Of a stretch of 64,000 nt of DNA, positions 35,901 to 47,391 are shown piece after piece; positions within the stretch are counted from its first letter, which is position 1; each line of letters begins with the position of its first letter. Under the pieces are notes generated by a model. It worked only from the letters and a program-made list of their open reading frames with translations. It was not told the DNA's origin and did not search any database. The DNA is taken from NCBI RefSeq assembly GCF_026914185.1, contig NC_070575.1, positions 744,001 to 808,000 of the forward strand. Direction: 5' to 3'. The position numbers and the translations under genes were made by a program. This DNA comes from Puccinia triticina (lineage: Eukaryota; Basidiomycota; Pucciniomycetes; Pucciniales; Pucciniaceae).

Positions 35901-36136
35901 CATGCTCTACATTTGACAATGAGAAATCTCATTAAAGGGGTCACATACTCACATCTATTGGTGTTGAGAAGCTGACCTAGTCTCTCCTTGTTGGTTGATT
36001 TGGCTTGAGTCGCATTATGGGTCTGAGTACTTGGGGCAGTCAAGTTGATATCATCCGGTTCATCTGTTGAATCAACCATTGGTCCTTCAGTTTCATCTGT
36101 TTGTGCTTGATTGCACCTCTTCCTTTTTTGAGCCAT
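32983..36136 (-). CDS. hAT transposase with BED zinc finger, about 12 exons
   Basis: Start ATG at 36136 (MAQKRKRCNQ). A BED finger is split by an intron (MIAWICKT, then CGKTVNRPTYDSSC and LLTHAGCC). The catalytic region shows LGFDAWQAPNGFDMMG and IVSDNALNN, then RCFAHILNLIV and DVPTRWNSTYTQI. The C-terminal dimerisation domain reads TTVDVERTFNFGQD. The stop is at 32983. Segments are separated by short GT-AG introns and I see no stop or frameshift in the exon frames, in contrast to hAT copy 1. Exon borders were not all fixed. It belongs to the element at 27749-36395 and would act on that element's ends. The copia insertion lies beyond its stop codon, so the coding sequence is untouched. Confidence 0.75.
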
Positions 36137-36439
36137 GCCTTTGTGGTTGTTTGGGGATGAATGGTGAAGCTAGTTCACGGGAACAGGACCTAGGTATGAG
36201 TGTGACATCCAGGCATATGTATTTGCTTATGCTCACAAGTACCTGCTTGGGATACCCGGGTAGCTTGCCAAACTCTTCAAAAAATCCAATACCCGCACCC
36301 GTAAGTGAACCCGCTGGCAGGTACCGCCTGCAGGCCGGCGGGTACCTGCCAGGGGGTTCCAGGTACCCGCGGCGGGTTCGCCGGGGCCATCTCTAGAGGG
36401 CGGGCGGTGTGGTGGCCCCTCTCGTGGCCAGCTAGTCAG

Positions 36440-37030
36440 GAGCAACGCCGCCGCCAGCAAGATCATCAAGGTCCCTCTCTCATCAGGATTTCACGTCAAG
36501 ATCCTCAAGATCCTCAAGCCCTCAAGAATTCACACCTCCCCATTTCCCCTCATCTTCCAACCTCCTTCAAGATCTTTCCCCCCTTCTTCCTTCTTCCTCC
36601 TTTCCACCATTCCATCTCCTCTTTCCTTTCCATTCCCCCTTTTCCTTCATCCTCAAAATCCCCCTCTTCTTCTCAGTCTCCATCCCTGTCTCATCTTTCT
36701 TGGTCCTAACACAGCATCTGCTGTGGGTTTATTCCCTGTTTTTTGTTTTCTGGCTCCTTCTCTCCTGTTTGATTTTTGTCTGTCTTGAGTGTTTCTTTCT
36801 CCTCTGTTCTCTTTCCCTTTCTTTTCTCTGTTTCTTCTCCTTCTGTCTCATCTCATTCTGATTTCCTCATTTCTTTGTGTTGTGTCTTCTTTTCTCCTTC
36901 TTCTGTTGTCTGTTGTGTGTGTGTGCGCGCGGAGGATATGATGAAATGTATGTGACATGTGGCTCTCCCGGAGTCCAAGTTTGCCAAACTTGGATGATGG
37001 GAGAGGCATGGCATTCTGATCCCCAGAATA
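36440..37030 (+). repeat. Dispersed repeat R3, copy 2
   Basis: Plus-strand partner of 24340-24850 in opposite orientation. Starts CAAGATCCTCAAGATCC, continues as a long CT-rich tract, and ends with GAGTCCAAGTTTGCC and its inverted partner. Within the outer LTR element. Confidence 0.6.
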
Positions 37031-37356
37031 CGGACCATCACTGAGCTTATAGATCCTATCTTCAGAGTTTCAACTTACGGGCTCCGCCCGCCGATCATCC
37101 TTCATCAGAGTTTTCCGGATCTTTTTCCTTCCTCTTCCTTAAGATCACATCTCCCTTCCCCTCAAACAAAACAACCGCCGCCGAGGATCCAAAACCCCGG
37201 CGAACTTCTCAAAACCACCCCCCCAAACCACAAAGCTATCCCAGATCCCCCCCCCATTTTCAGCGCTCAACCTTCACGGACCACTCACCCAGAGGGCAGC
37301 CTAAACAGCATCCATCCCCTCACACGACTGCCTCCGCTTGTACGAACAGGAGTCCC

Positions 37357-37390
37357 TCAGCGGACGGACGGACGGACGGACGGATGGATT
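37357..37390. repeat. GGAC/ACGG microsatellite
   Basis: About six tandem CGGA tetranucleotides followed by imperfect copies. Confidence 0.8.
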
Positions 37391-37833
37391 GAGGACGGAA
37401 AGACAGACGGACAGATTGAAGACTGACGGTGATCCAAAAAATTTGTGTCAGAATGCCGGGAGGGGTTGGTGGATCTAGAAAAAAAAAGTGTTAGGGTCGG
37501 GAGACCCTTCACTGAGCGAAGGCTGGAGAGGCACGGTGGGACTGGCTTGAAGGCCTAGCGGTTCTAGAACCAACGTTTAGGGAGCTTGGATTATGTGGCT
37601 AGCCCAAGCAGAGAGAGAATGGGGTCGGAGTCTCTCATTAGTCTATGTACATGAGGAAGAGAGGAGAAGGAGAAAGGGGAAGGCTTACCTATCCCGAGCA
37701 GAGAGAGAATGGGGTCGGAGTCTCTGCCGGGCTAGATGGGGCAAGGGGGACGGGCTGAACTATAGTCACTGTCATGTGACATGACCCGTGAGGCCTTGTG
37801 AAACCTCAGTGGAGCTGGGGGTTTCACATACAC

Positions 37834-39007
37834 ATATACACATCATAGGATACAAACATACATCTTCCCATCAGGCTACACTCATTACATATTAGCTAAA
37901 TACACTCCTTTATATACATAGTATGACATCATCTACACTGTTTTTGCAGCCTCAGACATTGTGTATACACAAATTACCCCTGTATGACAGCTCATGCAGT
38001 CTACTTTCACCTCATGCATGCGTTAGAATGTTCTTTTGTATATTCTGACATCATGTATGCACCCCTGGCATGTTTAGAATGTTCTGTTGTATATTCTGAC
38101 ACCATTCATGCGCCCCTGAGGGGTTATGACATTGTTTGTATCTACTCCCACCAGCTAAAATCCCTCACCCTGTTGTCTACATTAGCTGAAACCCTAACTC
38201 ACAAGCCCCTTGGGGGCTCCACTTTTGTCTATAAAAGGAGCTCTCTCCACCCCCAGTGGCCTGCTCCCCAGTTCCTCACCCAGAACTCACAAGTCACCCA
38301 ACACTCATCCACACTCAAATCCTAAAACCCTTATAACAATAAATCAACCCTTATAACAATAATTCAACCCTTATAACAAAGTAATTCAACCCTTATAACA
38401 ATTAAAACACTTACACGTTGCCAGTCAAACAGATTTCATCTGGAACAGACCAGACCTATCACTTAATAAAACTTGCCAAGCTGAGCTTGGTGGGTCTTTG
38501 GGTCTTGTTGACTGATAACAGAAGGGCAGAGCTTGCAACTCCATCATACCCTTCACCATTCAGCAAAAGGGTTTCATTACCACTTTTGAGTCTTACAACG
38601 CGCCCCCAAGGGTAAACTTGTGTTAAGTTTGGGCATTGCTACGCTCAACATTGAACAACCCTCAACAACTTGGCATGTCAGCCCCCTATTGTTGCCCAGC
38701 AGGAAGGCTGAAAACCTGAACTCAAATGTCAGGATTCCATGATTTTGAGTTCACAGCTCAAAATTCTGTCCAAGCGTTCCTGGAATCACAATAGGGGGTT
38801 TCAAAGTTGACCAGATGCAACTTTCATGCACTCTTGCAAGTTGGTGTTCAAGTTCAATTCTTGAACACCGAGTTGCAAAAGTGCATGCAAGCCACACTGT
38901 ACTACACCCCCTGAGCCTGCTTGAATGTTTTTTTGGAATTTGGTGTTCAATAAAAGCCTTGAACACCAACTTGCAAAAGTGCATGCAAGTTGTGCATGGC
39001 CAACTTA
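37834..39007. other. Possible LTR-like promoter segment and foldback words; no gene
   Basis: A TATA-type CTATAAAAGGAGC at 38231 is followed by four copies of ACCCTTATAACAAT-like units (38326-38402), as in the R/U5 part of an LTR. No partner copy is present. From 38815 to 38995 short inverted words (CTTGCAAGTTGGTGTTCAAG and its complement) alternate. Confidence 0.4.
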
Positions 39008-40101
39008 TCCCCCTATTAGGGGGTTTTGCGTTAGCCTGATTTCAAAATCAGTCTAAAAACCTTGCTAAAAATTGATGGCTGCTCATGCAGTTCTATGCAA
39101 GGATATTCTAGAAAATAAATAGAGTTCTCAGCAAGACCTCCCCTGTAAAGGCCTTTCTGAAGGGAATGCTTATGCAGTATTTTTTTTAAGTTTATGCAGG
39201 AAGCGTGCATGAGATTTGAAACCATGCGTGAGAAATCAGGCTAACGTTGTGAGACTCCAAAAGCGGTTTGCACCTCTTATGGCTGAATTTAGAGAAGGAA
39301 GTGAGGTAAAACCCCTGCTTCTCTGAAAGACAAAGACTGACAACACCCCCAGCTAGGCTGGAAGCAAGAAGACAGTGGTCTAGTGTAGTTGAATACTTTT
39401 CTCACAAGTGGCTCACAACGGACTGTGTATTTCAAAATATAAAGCTAGTATTTTATTATGTGGCGGAGAGTGTGAGGGTGACAATTTATTTGAATCTTGT
39501 GGGGGGAATGATCTCCTTTATTGGATTCCAAGGGGGGAAAAGGAAGAGAGAGCCCCTCCTTATATAGGAAAATGTGAGGCATTTATGCTGGTGGTCTATG
39601 TACATGAGGGGTTTTGGCTGGCGTGCCTTTACAAATGCTGTGCAAATACAGCTATGTACAGTGTGGCAGTGTATACATGAGCAAATTTAGCTGGTGATCT
39701 AGTTACAAGTGTGGCTTACACAGCCCTCTGGTTGCTATGGAGTCTTTTCAAGTGACCTGCACAGCTTTCTGTATTGCTGTGTAGTCTGCTTGATTGAATT
39801 GCACAGCCCCATGGTTACTATGCCGCTTTATTAATGTGGCTTGTGGTTGCTGGGTTACTGTAATAAGTGGCTTGTGGTTGCTACACAGCTGCATATGAGG
39901 CTGGCTGGTTGCTACGCAGCCACATATATATGTAAAAGGGTAGTATGTAAGCTATATACATGCAGTTTTGTAAAACTGTGTATGTAAACTGAAGGGAGTG
40001 TGTGTATCAAAAGATGGTGTAATGTAACACTACATATGTAAACTAGAAATTTTTGAATTTTTCCATCCAGAACTAAAGCGTCTACCACATCCTCCCCCAA
40101 C

Positions 40102-42520
40102 TCATTGTCTGTCCCCAGACAATGTGCCAGAGTTGTGCGTGATGAATTGAAGAGCTGCTGATTTTCCCGCCTCTTCACTTGGTTGAAAATGTTGAAGTAT
40201 ATCCAAACAGAAATTTTTACTGATGATGCTTTTTCCAACTAGCCCAGTTTCTTCATAAACATATACTATCTGAAATGAATAGTTCACACATTCTTTTACC
40301 TTGTGAATATTCTTTATTGCTCTCTGGCTTTCAATAGCCAGGGCTAGATGATAAAAAGATTGTGCAACTCCTGCCATAAAAATTTTGCGCCCAAACGCCA
40401 TAAAAAACAGGTTTTGTTATGGTAAGTAAACCTAAAAAAAACTTGGTTGATAAAATTCATATCAATAATTTTGGTGTTTATCTTGGACTTTCAAGCCTGA
40501 TATTCCAGTCTGGAATCTTTGTTTCAGGGTTCCAGTCCTCACAACTCCTAATAAAATATAGCAATGTGAAGTATATCCTGTGGGATAAAATTATGTAAAA
40601 AAAGACATCCAAATGTTATATGTTCAATCCAAAAGTGGCCAGCTTTCCAAATTATCATCAAAAGAATTGAGTTTGTATTTAATTCAAACACTTAACCCCT
40701 GTGAATTGGCTGAAACCAACCCCTGCCTTCTCATCATCAATGTAGGCAGTCAGGTTCCAATGTAAAGTTTTTTTTTTCATGTAAATGAAGCGGATGCTCT
40801 ATGTGAAAGGTGGTCTTGAGGTTATTTACAGTGTCTCTGAGAGGTGCTCAGATGCGCTCATACATGTCTTCATGTTCCTCGTCTTGCTAAAATTGCGGAG
40901 GGCGCAGCGCGCGCAGCGCCATGGTGCTCCCCCTCGGACTCGCGCGCTTCGGTCTAGTGCCTTCATAGTTGAGGGTTACATCATCACAAGTGCGGGCGCG
41001 GGCCTAGGAACAAGTTCGGGCTCGAGTTGTTCGGCCTTGGTGGGTCTCAGCCGGCACCGAGTACAGTGTGCTCGGCCTCCCTTCTGCCGAACAACTATAC
41101 ACCTCGAATACAACTCGGCTTCGATCACGATCAACCTTGCCGTATGGAAATTGGTCTCGCTATTCGTAAGTATTTGCTTTTTAGGTTCAATTAATTTCAT
41201 CTGCAGTCCTCTTGTGATCGGCCTGACTGAATCAAGTACTCCTTCTTTTCTTTTTATACATGTATGTATTATGTTTAAACAGCCTATGGGGGTCGTGGTA
41301 GGTGTACAGGTCGCTGAAGAAGCTTCGATCATCAGGTAAGCAGACCGTACAACATACAGGCACCGTTCGACTGTCATCGTGCCGATCAAAGGTCCTTCGG
41401 CATACCACTTGCGCTGGCATTACTACAAGCAAAAAAAAACTCGACCTGCATACTCGTGAGTCCAGTAAGCTTCAAGTTTGTTTGCCAGCTAAAGAACAGA
41501 AGTAATTCATGTTATTTTATCACAACGCGTGTTTAGTAGGTCGGAACGCTGAAAATCTGGGATGTAGAGTCTCGATACTAAAGGATTGAGTCTGTGCGCA
41601 TCGGTTGCCAGTAAGCCTCCGATTCTTCCATAATCTTCTTAATTTGAAGATCCAGGCGGTACTCTGTTGCCTGTATGAAGCTAAGGTTTGATCTGTACTG
41701 ACTGCCCAGGAAGCGCTGACCTCCGATCGGATCTCGATCTGCGCAGCTCGGTCTCGATCGCGGCCGCCCAGTTAGAGTATTTAAGGAGCAGGTTCGCCCC
41801 GCCTCTCAGCTCTTTCCCTCAGCCAACCACCTCGTTCTCATCACTACGAGCTGGAATAAACATGGCCCATCAGCCCGTAATCTCTATTTCATCCAATAGC
41901 GCTAGTCCGACTGATAGTGTTGATGACCCGTCGTTCCCCCTTTCCTTTCTTCTGTCATCCAATCCCTCGCCGTCCGATAACAGTCGTCTGGTTCCAAATT
42001 CAAAATTACCGCGACCGATTGAGCTCAAGGAATTCGCTGATCTACGATCACATGAAGGAAAAAGATTCTGTAAGAAGCGACGAGGCAATGCCTCTATCAT
42101 ATTCAGTCTATTTATCAGGTGACGAATTGGGCCTCTGAGATCTTGATGAGGATATGTCCGAGTACAAAGAGTCCATGGCAATCAATGCTTGATCGGGCGA
42201 TTCGTTTCGAGACAACCGTAAGCAGTTTACCCTCCTACTGAGGAGCATTGAAATCACTATCTTCATTGTCTTGATGATATGTACAGAATGGAATTATTCA
42301 CTGGGTTGGTTCTAGATTCAGTTGTGATTTTCTTTCATGTAATTCTGTGGTTGTTCTCCATGTATTGCTGTGGTTGTTCTCCATGTAAGTTGAAAAAATT
42401 CCAGGACCCTGTCCTTTCACCTCCAGGCAAAGATGAATATTATAATGACAGATTTAGGTTTGAATGAGAAAAAAAATGTGGATTATGCCAGGCTGTATGA
42501 TTGTTTCCTTGATAACCATA
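40102..42520. other. Interior of the 39248-48253 element: decayed sequence with an LTR-like piece
   Basis: From about 40885 to 42150 the sequence is GC- and TCG-rich, unlike the AT-rich surroundings. A TATTTAAGGAGCAGG motif at 41780 is followed at 41861 by an ATG opening MAHQPVISISSNSASPTDSV, a Ser-rich frame of 86 residues ending at 42121. This has the look of an LTR end plus the start of a gag frame from a second, truncated retroelement. Confidence 0.35.
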
Positions 42521-42524
42521 TCTA

Positions 42525-42835
42525 AGTTTGTTAAAGACAGACAATCACGGAAACAAACTTCAAGGGTTTCCCCTACAATTTAATCAAAAAAAAGAAATAA
42601 AATCACACCCAGCCCAAAGCCCAATCTCTACTAGAGAGATTGCAAGCATTGGGCAGATGACCCCCAGCGCGCCGCATTTAAGGCAATTGCAAAGGGGGGT
42701 CATCAAAAATTAACCCTCAAACTGTGCACGTGCAACAGCGGAGGGGGTTGAGTCGACTCTCTGGCTGGAATTGCAGCGCAGCGAGTCGACTGGCGCTTCG
42801 TACCTGCCAGAGGTACCCCTACTTATAGGCACATT
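42525..42835 (-). repeat. Dispersed repeat R2, copy 2
   Basis: Matches 22661-23110 in segments (AAGTTTGTTAAAGA, AAGGGTTTCCCC, GTGCACGTGCAACAGCGGAG, GGCTGGAATTGCAGC) and then a TATA-like CTTATAGGC. Orientation as copy 1. Confidence 0.5.
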
Positions 42836-42959
42836 GTCTGATGTTAATCTGACCGCATCCCAACCGTTCCCACCACAACCATAACACATCCTGCCTCTCC
42901 AAGCCTCACATCAATCTCGGTCAACACCATCGTAGGGCCCGCTACGCCCCTCACAACAA

Positions 42960-44370
42960 TTGCCCAAGCTCACACATCACCATGCCGCGTATCCACGGTC
43001 ATGCTACAGCCCGACTCTTTCTCAATCAATCTATCCCCACAACCCAAAAATCGCGACCGGGAACCCCGCTCCAAGCCCCTCCGCAGGTCCCGCCCCCATA
43101 GACCACTGGCAAGCGTCGACGGCGATCGACAGACGACGACCATCTCCGCCGCGCCTGCTCCAAACGCTCGTTCCCAGAGCCTTCCCCCCGCCGCCATCAA
43201 TAGCGCTCCAGACGGGAGAGTGAGTCTCACGACCGGACGACCGGATTTGTGGAAGGAAATGGATCGTCTGAAGAGGAGTTGGAGGACGGGGAGGGGCCGT
43301 GAACAGAGGAGCAGCGCAGGTATCACGACGAGATGGCCCAGTACTAAGTTGAACTCAAAGCCTACAAACGGCGCAAACGCGAGCGAGACCTCTACTTCAC
43401 CAAGATCATGAGACCCCGTAAAGCTGGCGGGCTCCAACGAAGGGAATCCACCGACGAGTGCTTCCATCGCAAGCCGCACAATCAACACGGCCGCAGTCGA
43501 GAGGATAAACAATGGTGCAAGGGTCCAGGCCCGCAAACCACCAACAACCAAGTTCATGCAACACCTTGCCCAGGAACAGAAGGGCCGCGTGGAACTCCCG
43601 AAGACTCGGGGTAAGTTTGATTAAAGTTTCTGCCTACAAATTCCCAGAAACCGCAGTTGGCTGGAACCATACATATGTATTCTGGAAGTCTTGAACCACC
43701 AGCCAAACGCCAGGCCCCTCCTTGCCAAGTCTGACATTTCCCGGATACAGATTGTAGGATATCTGATGTACTCCCAAGCTAATCATCAAATATCCACTTT
43801 GTCTAAAAACTTCTGCCTCTGAGTAAGTATGTACATGCTCTCAAAAGCCTCTTGGAAAACCACAAAACACCAGGGTCATCCTTGGCAATCAACATCATGC
43901 TGTTCAGTGCCCTCTCGCTGGATCCGGCACGCTTGATGGACAGCATACTGTCCTCGCTGGACGGCCTGCTGATTCATTTGCTGACAATAATGTCTTTGGT
44001 GGCGCAGCAGTTTCCCCAGCCGGGGCCAATGTTGACGCACGAGCTGATGATTGGCTCTTTGAGCACCTACATGCCTGCAATGACCACCAAAACCATCCTG
44101 GTCCTTGACGGCGCCTCCCTGCAGCCGCATATGCTCCCCGGCCCTGGCTCGCCGCCGCCTGGGCCGCCAACCCGCACGTGTCCCCACCACCTTTGTCTAC
44201 TTCTCCTGCCAAGGCCCCGCTGCCATTGTGATTCCCCCCCTCCCTTACTCATCCCCACCAGACAATGACCGCACATCAACCCCGCCGCTCTCAACCTGCT
44301 CCTCCATCCCCTTCCGCTTGCCTTTTTCCTTGCCACATCCTCAAGCCAAGCAAGAGTCATCCAAGTTGCA
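42960..44370 (+). pseudogene. Decayed coding-like segment, unrecognised
   Basis: Stretches read as plausible protein in shifting plus-strand frames. One is a Lys/Arg-rich helix at about 43345-43410 (VELKAYKRRKRERDLYFTKI, preceded by a TAA). Another, at 43520-43615, contains TKFMQHLAQEQKGRVELPK. They are linked only by frameshifts. No family recognised. The segment follows repeat R2 and may be the coding part of that element. Confidence 0.3.
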
Positions 44371-45329
44371 AAATGATAATTTGAGTCCTGCTCCTGTTAT
44401 TCCATTCAAGCACAAAAGCTATTGAAATTCAAAAGAAACTGTGATGATGACAGCAACCAATTAGGTGCCTGAATCTCTGGGTCACTTTCTTGTTTCAATC
44501 ACATCCCACCAGCCTTAAGCTGTGGTGTTCCTTGTCAGTTTGAATAGCAACAACGTAAGACTAGAAAGGAAACTTAAAAGAGAATTTTGTTGCTCAAGAA
44601 GCATGTTTTCTTATCATCAATCCTGCTACTATGAACAGTTGGAGATCCCACTGAAAGTAGAACAAACACAGTCATAATCTAATTTTAGACCTTCTGGAGT
44701 CAAATTTCTTAACATGCATGGCATTAAAATGTACAGATGGACAAAGATGTGCTTTTCTCTTTTGCTTCTCTTTTGCTTCTTTGTTGATACCATGTATTGC
44801 TACCTTTGTTGAGTCTAAAGTGTTTCTTTTGGAAATTTGTCAATTCTGGAAAGTTTTTGTGATATTTGAAGTCTGGATGGCTTAATTTTTAGAGGCTGGT
44901 GTCCTGGACAAAAGTAAAAGATCCTGGGGCTGAGTGCTGGGTTTTCAGAGGCAGAACCCAACACAACATTTATGGGTGAAATTATTAACAAAGAATTCAT
45001 AAAGATTGATCAATTGGTTATCCGGTAAAACTTTGCAGTGTGAATACATACAGAATAACTTATTCTGAAGCTGTGGAATTTACCAATAACATGAAAATTG
45101 GGAAACTTTTATTTCTGATGTGAAATCTCAAGAAAAATTCTATTTGGCTGATGATTCTCTATGGCAAACATCCACACATCAACTTTGTATGCTCCATTCT
45201 AAGCTTTGTGGCATAGAAAGTTGGATAAAATTAAATGGTTATTTATTGATTTCATATATAATTTTCCCCTTCTCAAACCAAAATTCAAGTCAGACTGGGC
45301 CACCAAATGATTTCTTAATGGTTTACACG
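44371..45329. other. No gene recognised
   Basis: AT-rich interior of the LTR element. No repeat or coding pattern seen. Confidence 0.35.
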
Positions 45330-46547
45330 AGGAAAAAAAATAGTCACTTGATGGCAAGTGACATGATGCAGCTTTGGTTTCTGCTCCAGAGCTACTCCAG
45401 CGCTGCTCCAAGTCTGCTCCACCAGCACTTGTAGAGCTTGCAGGACTGCACCAGAGCACTCAATGTGGCACAGTCAGCTGATCCTAATTTTTTCCCAGGA
45501 ACAGCTGATGCTCATCATAAGCTGAGCAGTAGGCATTGACTGAGCCTGGGCCAAAACTGAGCATTGGCTGAGCCTTGGCCACAGCTGAGCATTGGATATT
45601 CCAAGCCTGAAACAAATCCAAGTGTCAGCTGGACCAAGAATATTCCAAATCTGAGCATCAGCTTAGCCAACAATGGTCCAAAGCTGAGCATCATCTTGGA
45701 AAAGGCTTGTGCAGAGCTTAGGATCAGCTGGGACAATACTGTTCCAAAGATTAACACCAGCTGGGCCAAAATTTTCAAAAGCTGAGCATCAGCTGAGCCA
45801 ATGCTGGTACAAAGCTGAGCATTGACTGAGCCAAGGCTGTTCCAAAGCTGAGTATCAGATTTTTTGAGACTATTCAAAAGATTAATATCACCTGAGCCAA
45901 GGCTGTTCCACAGCATAGCATCAGCTGAGCCAAGGCTGGTCCACAGCTGAGCATCAGCTGAGCCAAGGCTGGTCCACAGCTGAGCATCAGCTGAGCATCA
46001 GCTGAGCCAAGGCTGGTCCACAGCTGAGCATTGTCTTAGCCAAGGTTGGTCCACAGCTGAGCATCAGCTGAGCCAAGGCTGTTCCACAGATGAGCATAAG
46101 CTGTTACAGGAGTGGTCAGACTCAGAATCTGAGCATTGGCTGGGCCGAGATTTATCCAAAGCTGAAAATCAGCTGAGCCAATACTGGTCCAAAGCTGAGC
46201 ATTGGCTGGGCCAATGATAGTCCTAATCCGAGTCTGAGCTGAGCCGTGACTGGAATAAAGCTGAAAATAAGCTGGGCCAGGACTGGTTCTGATCTGGGCA
46301 ACAAAGCTGAGCATGAGCTGGGCACCAAAGCTGAGCATAAGCTGGGAGCTGAAGCTGAGTATCAGCTGACCAGAAATGGGGATCAGTGGTGCCCAGAAAA
46401 AACTGAGGATCTCCTGTGGAAATTCTTAAACTGGTTAGATGGTGGGTAGATGGTGGGTAGATGATGGGTAGATGGTGGGTAGATGGTGGGTAGCCCGCTG
46501 GAGCTGGCATGATGTCACTTGTCATCAAGTGACTATTTTTTTTTCCT
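45330..46547. mobile_element. TIR element filled with a 33-bp minisatellite
   Basis: About 43 bp at each end are inverted copies (AGGAAAAAAAATAGTCACTT, then GATGGCAAGTGACATGATGC) with two or three mismatches. The TIR contains its own hairpin, AGTCACTTG/CAAGTGACA. Between them run about 25 degenerate copies of a roughly 33-bp unit built on GCTGAGCATCAGCTGAGCCA plus AGGCTGGTCCACA. Because the period is a multiple of three, long repetitive frames appear on the minus strand, but they have no other coding support. Target duplication not found. Confidence 0.7.
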
Positions 46548-47391
46548 GGTGTTATCTGCTTGCTATCTACAATTTAAATCAAATTTGATCAGATCAAAAT
46601 CAATAGCACATGGTTTACATTTGACCAATCACAAGTTTATGTTGGACCAGTCACAGTCAGAAAACTTAGGCCCTGTGTTTTTAGCAATACGTTGCAAGTG
46701 TAGATGTGTAAATTTTGGACAAAATCCTTCTACCACCCAATTCCATCCACCAAAACCTGATAAGGTGTTGCAAGAGTTTGCATTATAGGAGCAGGCCTTA
46801 ATCATCACACTTGCTTCAAATTAACCAAAGATCTCCAACTCAAATTTTGTTCCAAAGGAATAGCTTGGTATTAAAGGCTAAAGGCCCTGCAGCGGCGTAG
46901 CCGCCTTGGCCTCTAGTTTCTATCAAAATCTCCATGTATAGTAAAAAAGACATTGTTCTTAGAATGAGAAGTTCCTACAAAAGTATAAAAAAGGATATTT
47001 TTGGTTTGTAATACAGGCTCATGTATACCACTAGACAAGGTTGAAGATCATAATGATCAAAAATTTAATAAACTGATAGTCTTTGGTTCTCTTTAACCAA
47101 GGCAGATCTGATTTATCCTTAAATAATATAAAATCTAGCTTATTCCCCAGTCTCAACTGCAAAGGAATAGCTAGCCTGAAACAAATGGTTTGTCTAGAGA
47201 GTACTACAGAAAGCTTTAATTACACCCAAATTTATCTGTTTTATATGTTCAGAGTTGCTCTTGTTCTTGTTCAATGATCTTTTATAAAATATGTGTTTAT
47301 CTGTAATAAAAGTGTGGTTATTGAAAAATAACAATAATATAACAAGGTATAAAACCAAATGCAGCTTGGAAAAAAGTGTTCAACTAACTAA
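46548..47391. other. Helitron-like terminal hairpin; no gene
   Basis: At 46892-46916 a GCGGC-GTA-GCCGC hairpin is followed eight bases later by CTAG then T, the pattern of a Helitron 3' end. No matching 5' end or Rep/helicase was found. Confidence 0.35.

Larger units (their letters stand above)
27749..36395 (-). mobile_element. hAT transposon (copy 2), middle layer of the nest
   Basis: The termini TAGAGATGGCCCCGGCAAAC and, inverted, TAGAGATGGCCCCGGCGAAC are flanked by the exact 8-bp duplication GAGGGCGG (27741-27748 and 36396-36403). GGGTACC/GGTACCCG words crowd both ends (27768-27880 and 36250-36375) as subterminal repeats. Without the copia insertion (27910-32921) it is about 3.6 kb and carries a complete-looking transposase gene (32983-36136). 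It interrupts the LTR element at 25188-37828. Confidence 0.9.
25188..37828 (-). mobile_element. LTR retrotransposon, outermost layer of a triple nest
   Basis: LTRs at 25188-25617 and 37489-37828 begin TGTWAGGGTYGGGAG and end GGTTTCACA. The flanks TACAC (25183-25187) and TACAC (37829-37833) are an exact 5-bp target duplication. Without the hAT insertion the element is about 4.0 kb, too short to be autonomous. It carries a minus-strand frame with an integrase zinc finger (25521-27609). On the minus strand a purine tract (GGGGGGGAGAC) abuts the left LTR, supporting minus orientation, but A9G beside the right LTR would allow the opposite reading. The left LTR is longer because a 92-bp segment is present about three times against about twice in the right LTR. 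Confidence 0.85.

Noticed and set aside
25188..37828. The two outer LTRs as unrelated solo LTRs.
   Set aside because: The exact TACAC flank on the outer sides shows that they belong to one insertion.
45515..46338. Repetitive minus-strand open frames (SLGSADAQLW-like units) as a repeat protein.
   Set aside because: They follow from a 33-bp minisatellite whose period is a multiple of three; other frames are equally open and there is no start or splice support.
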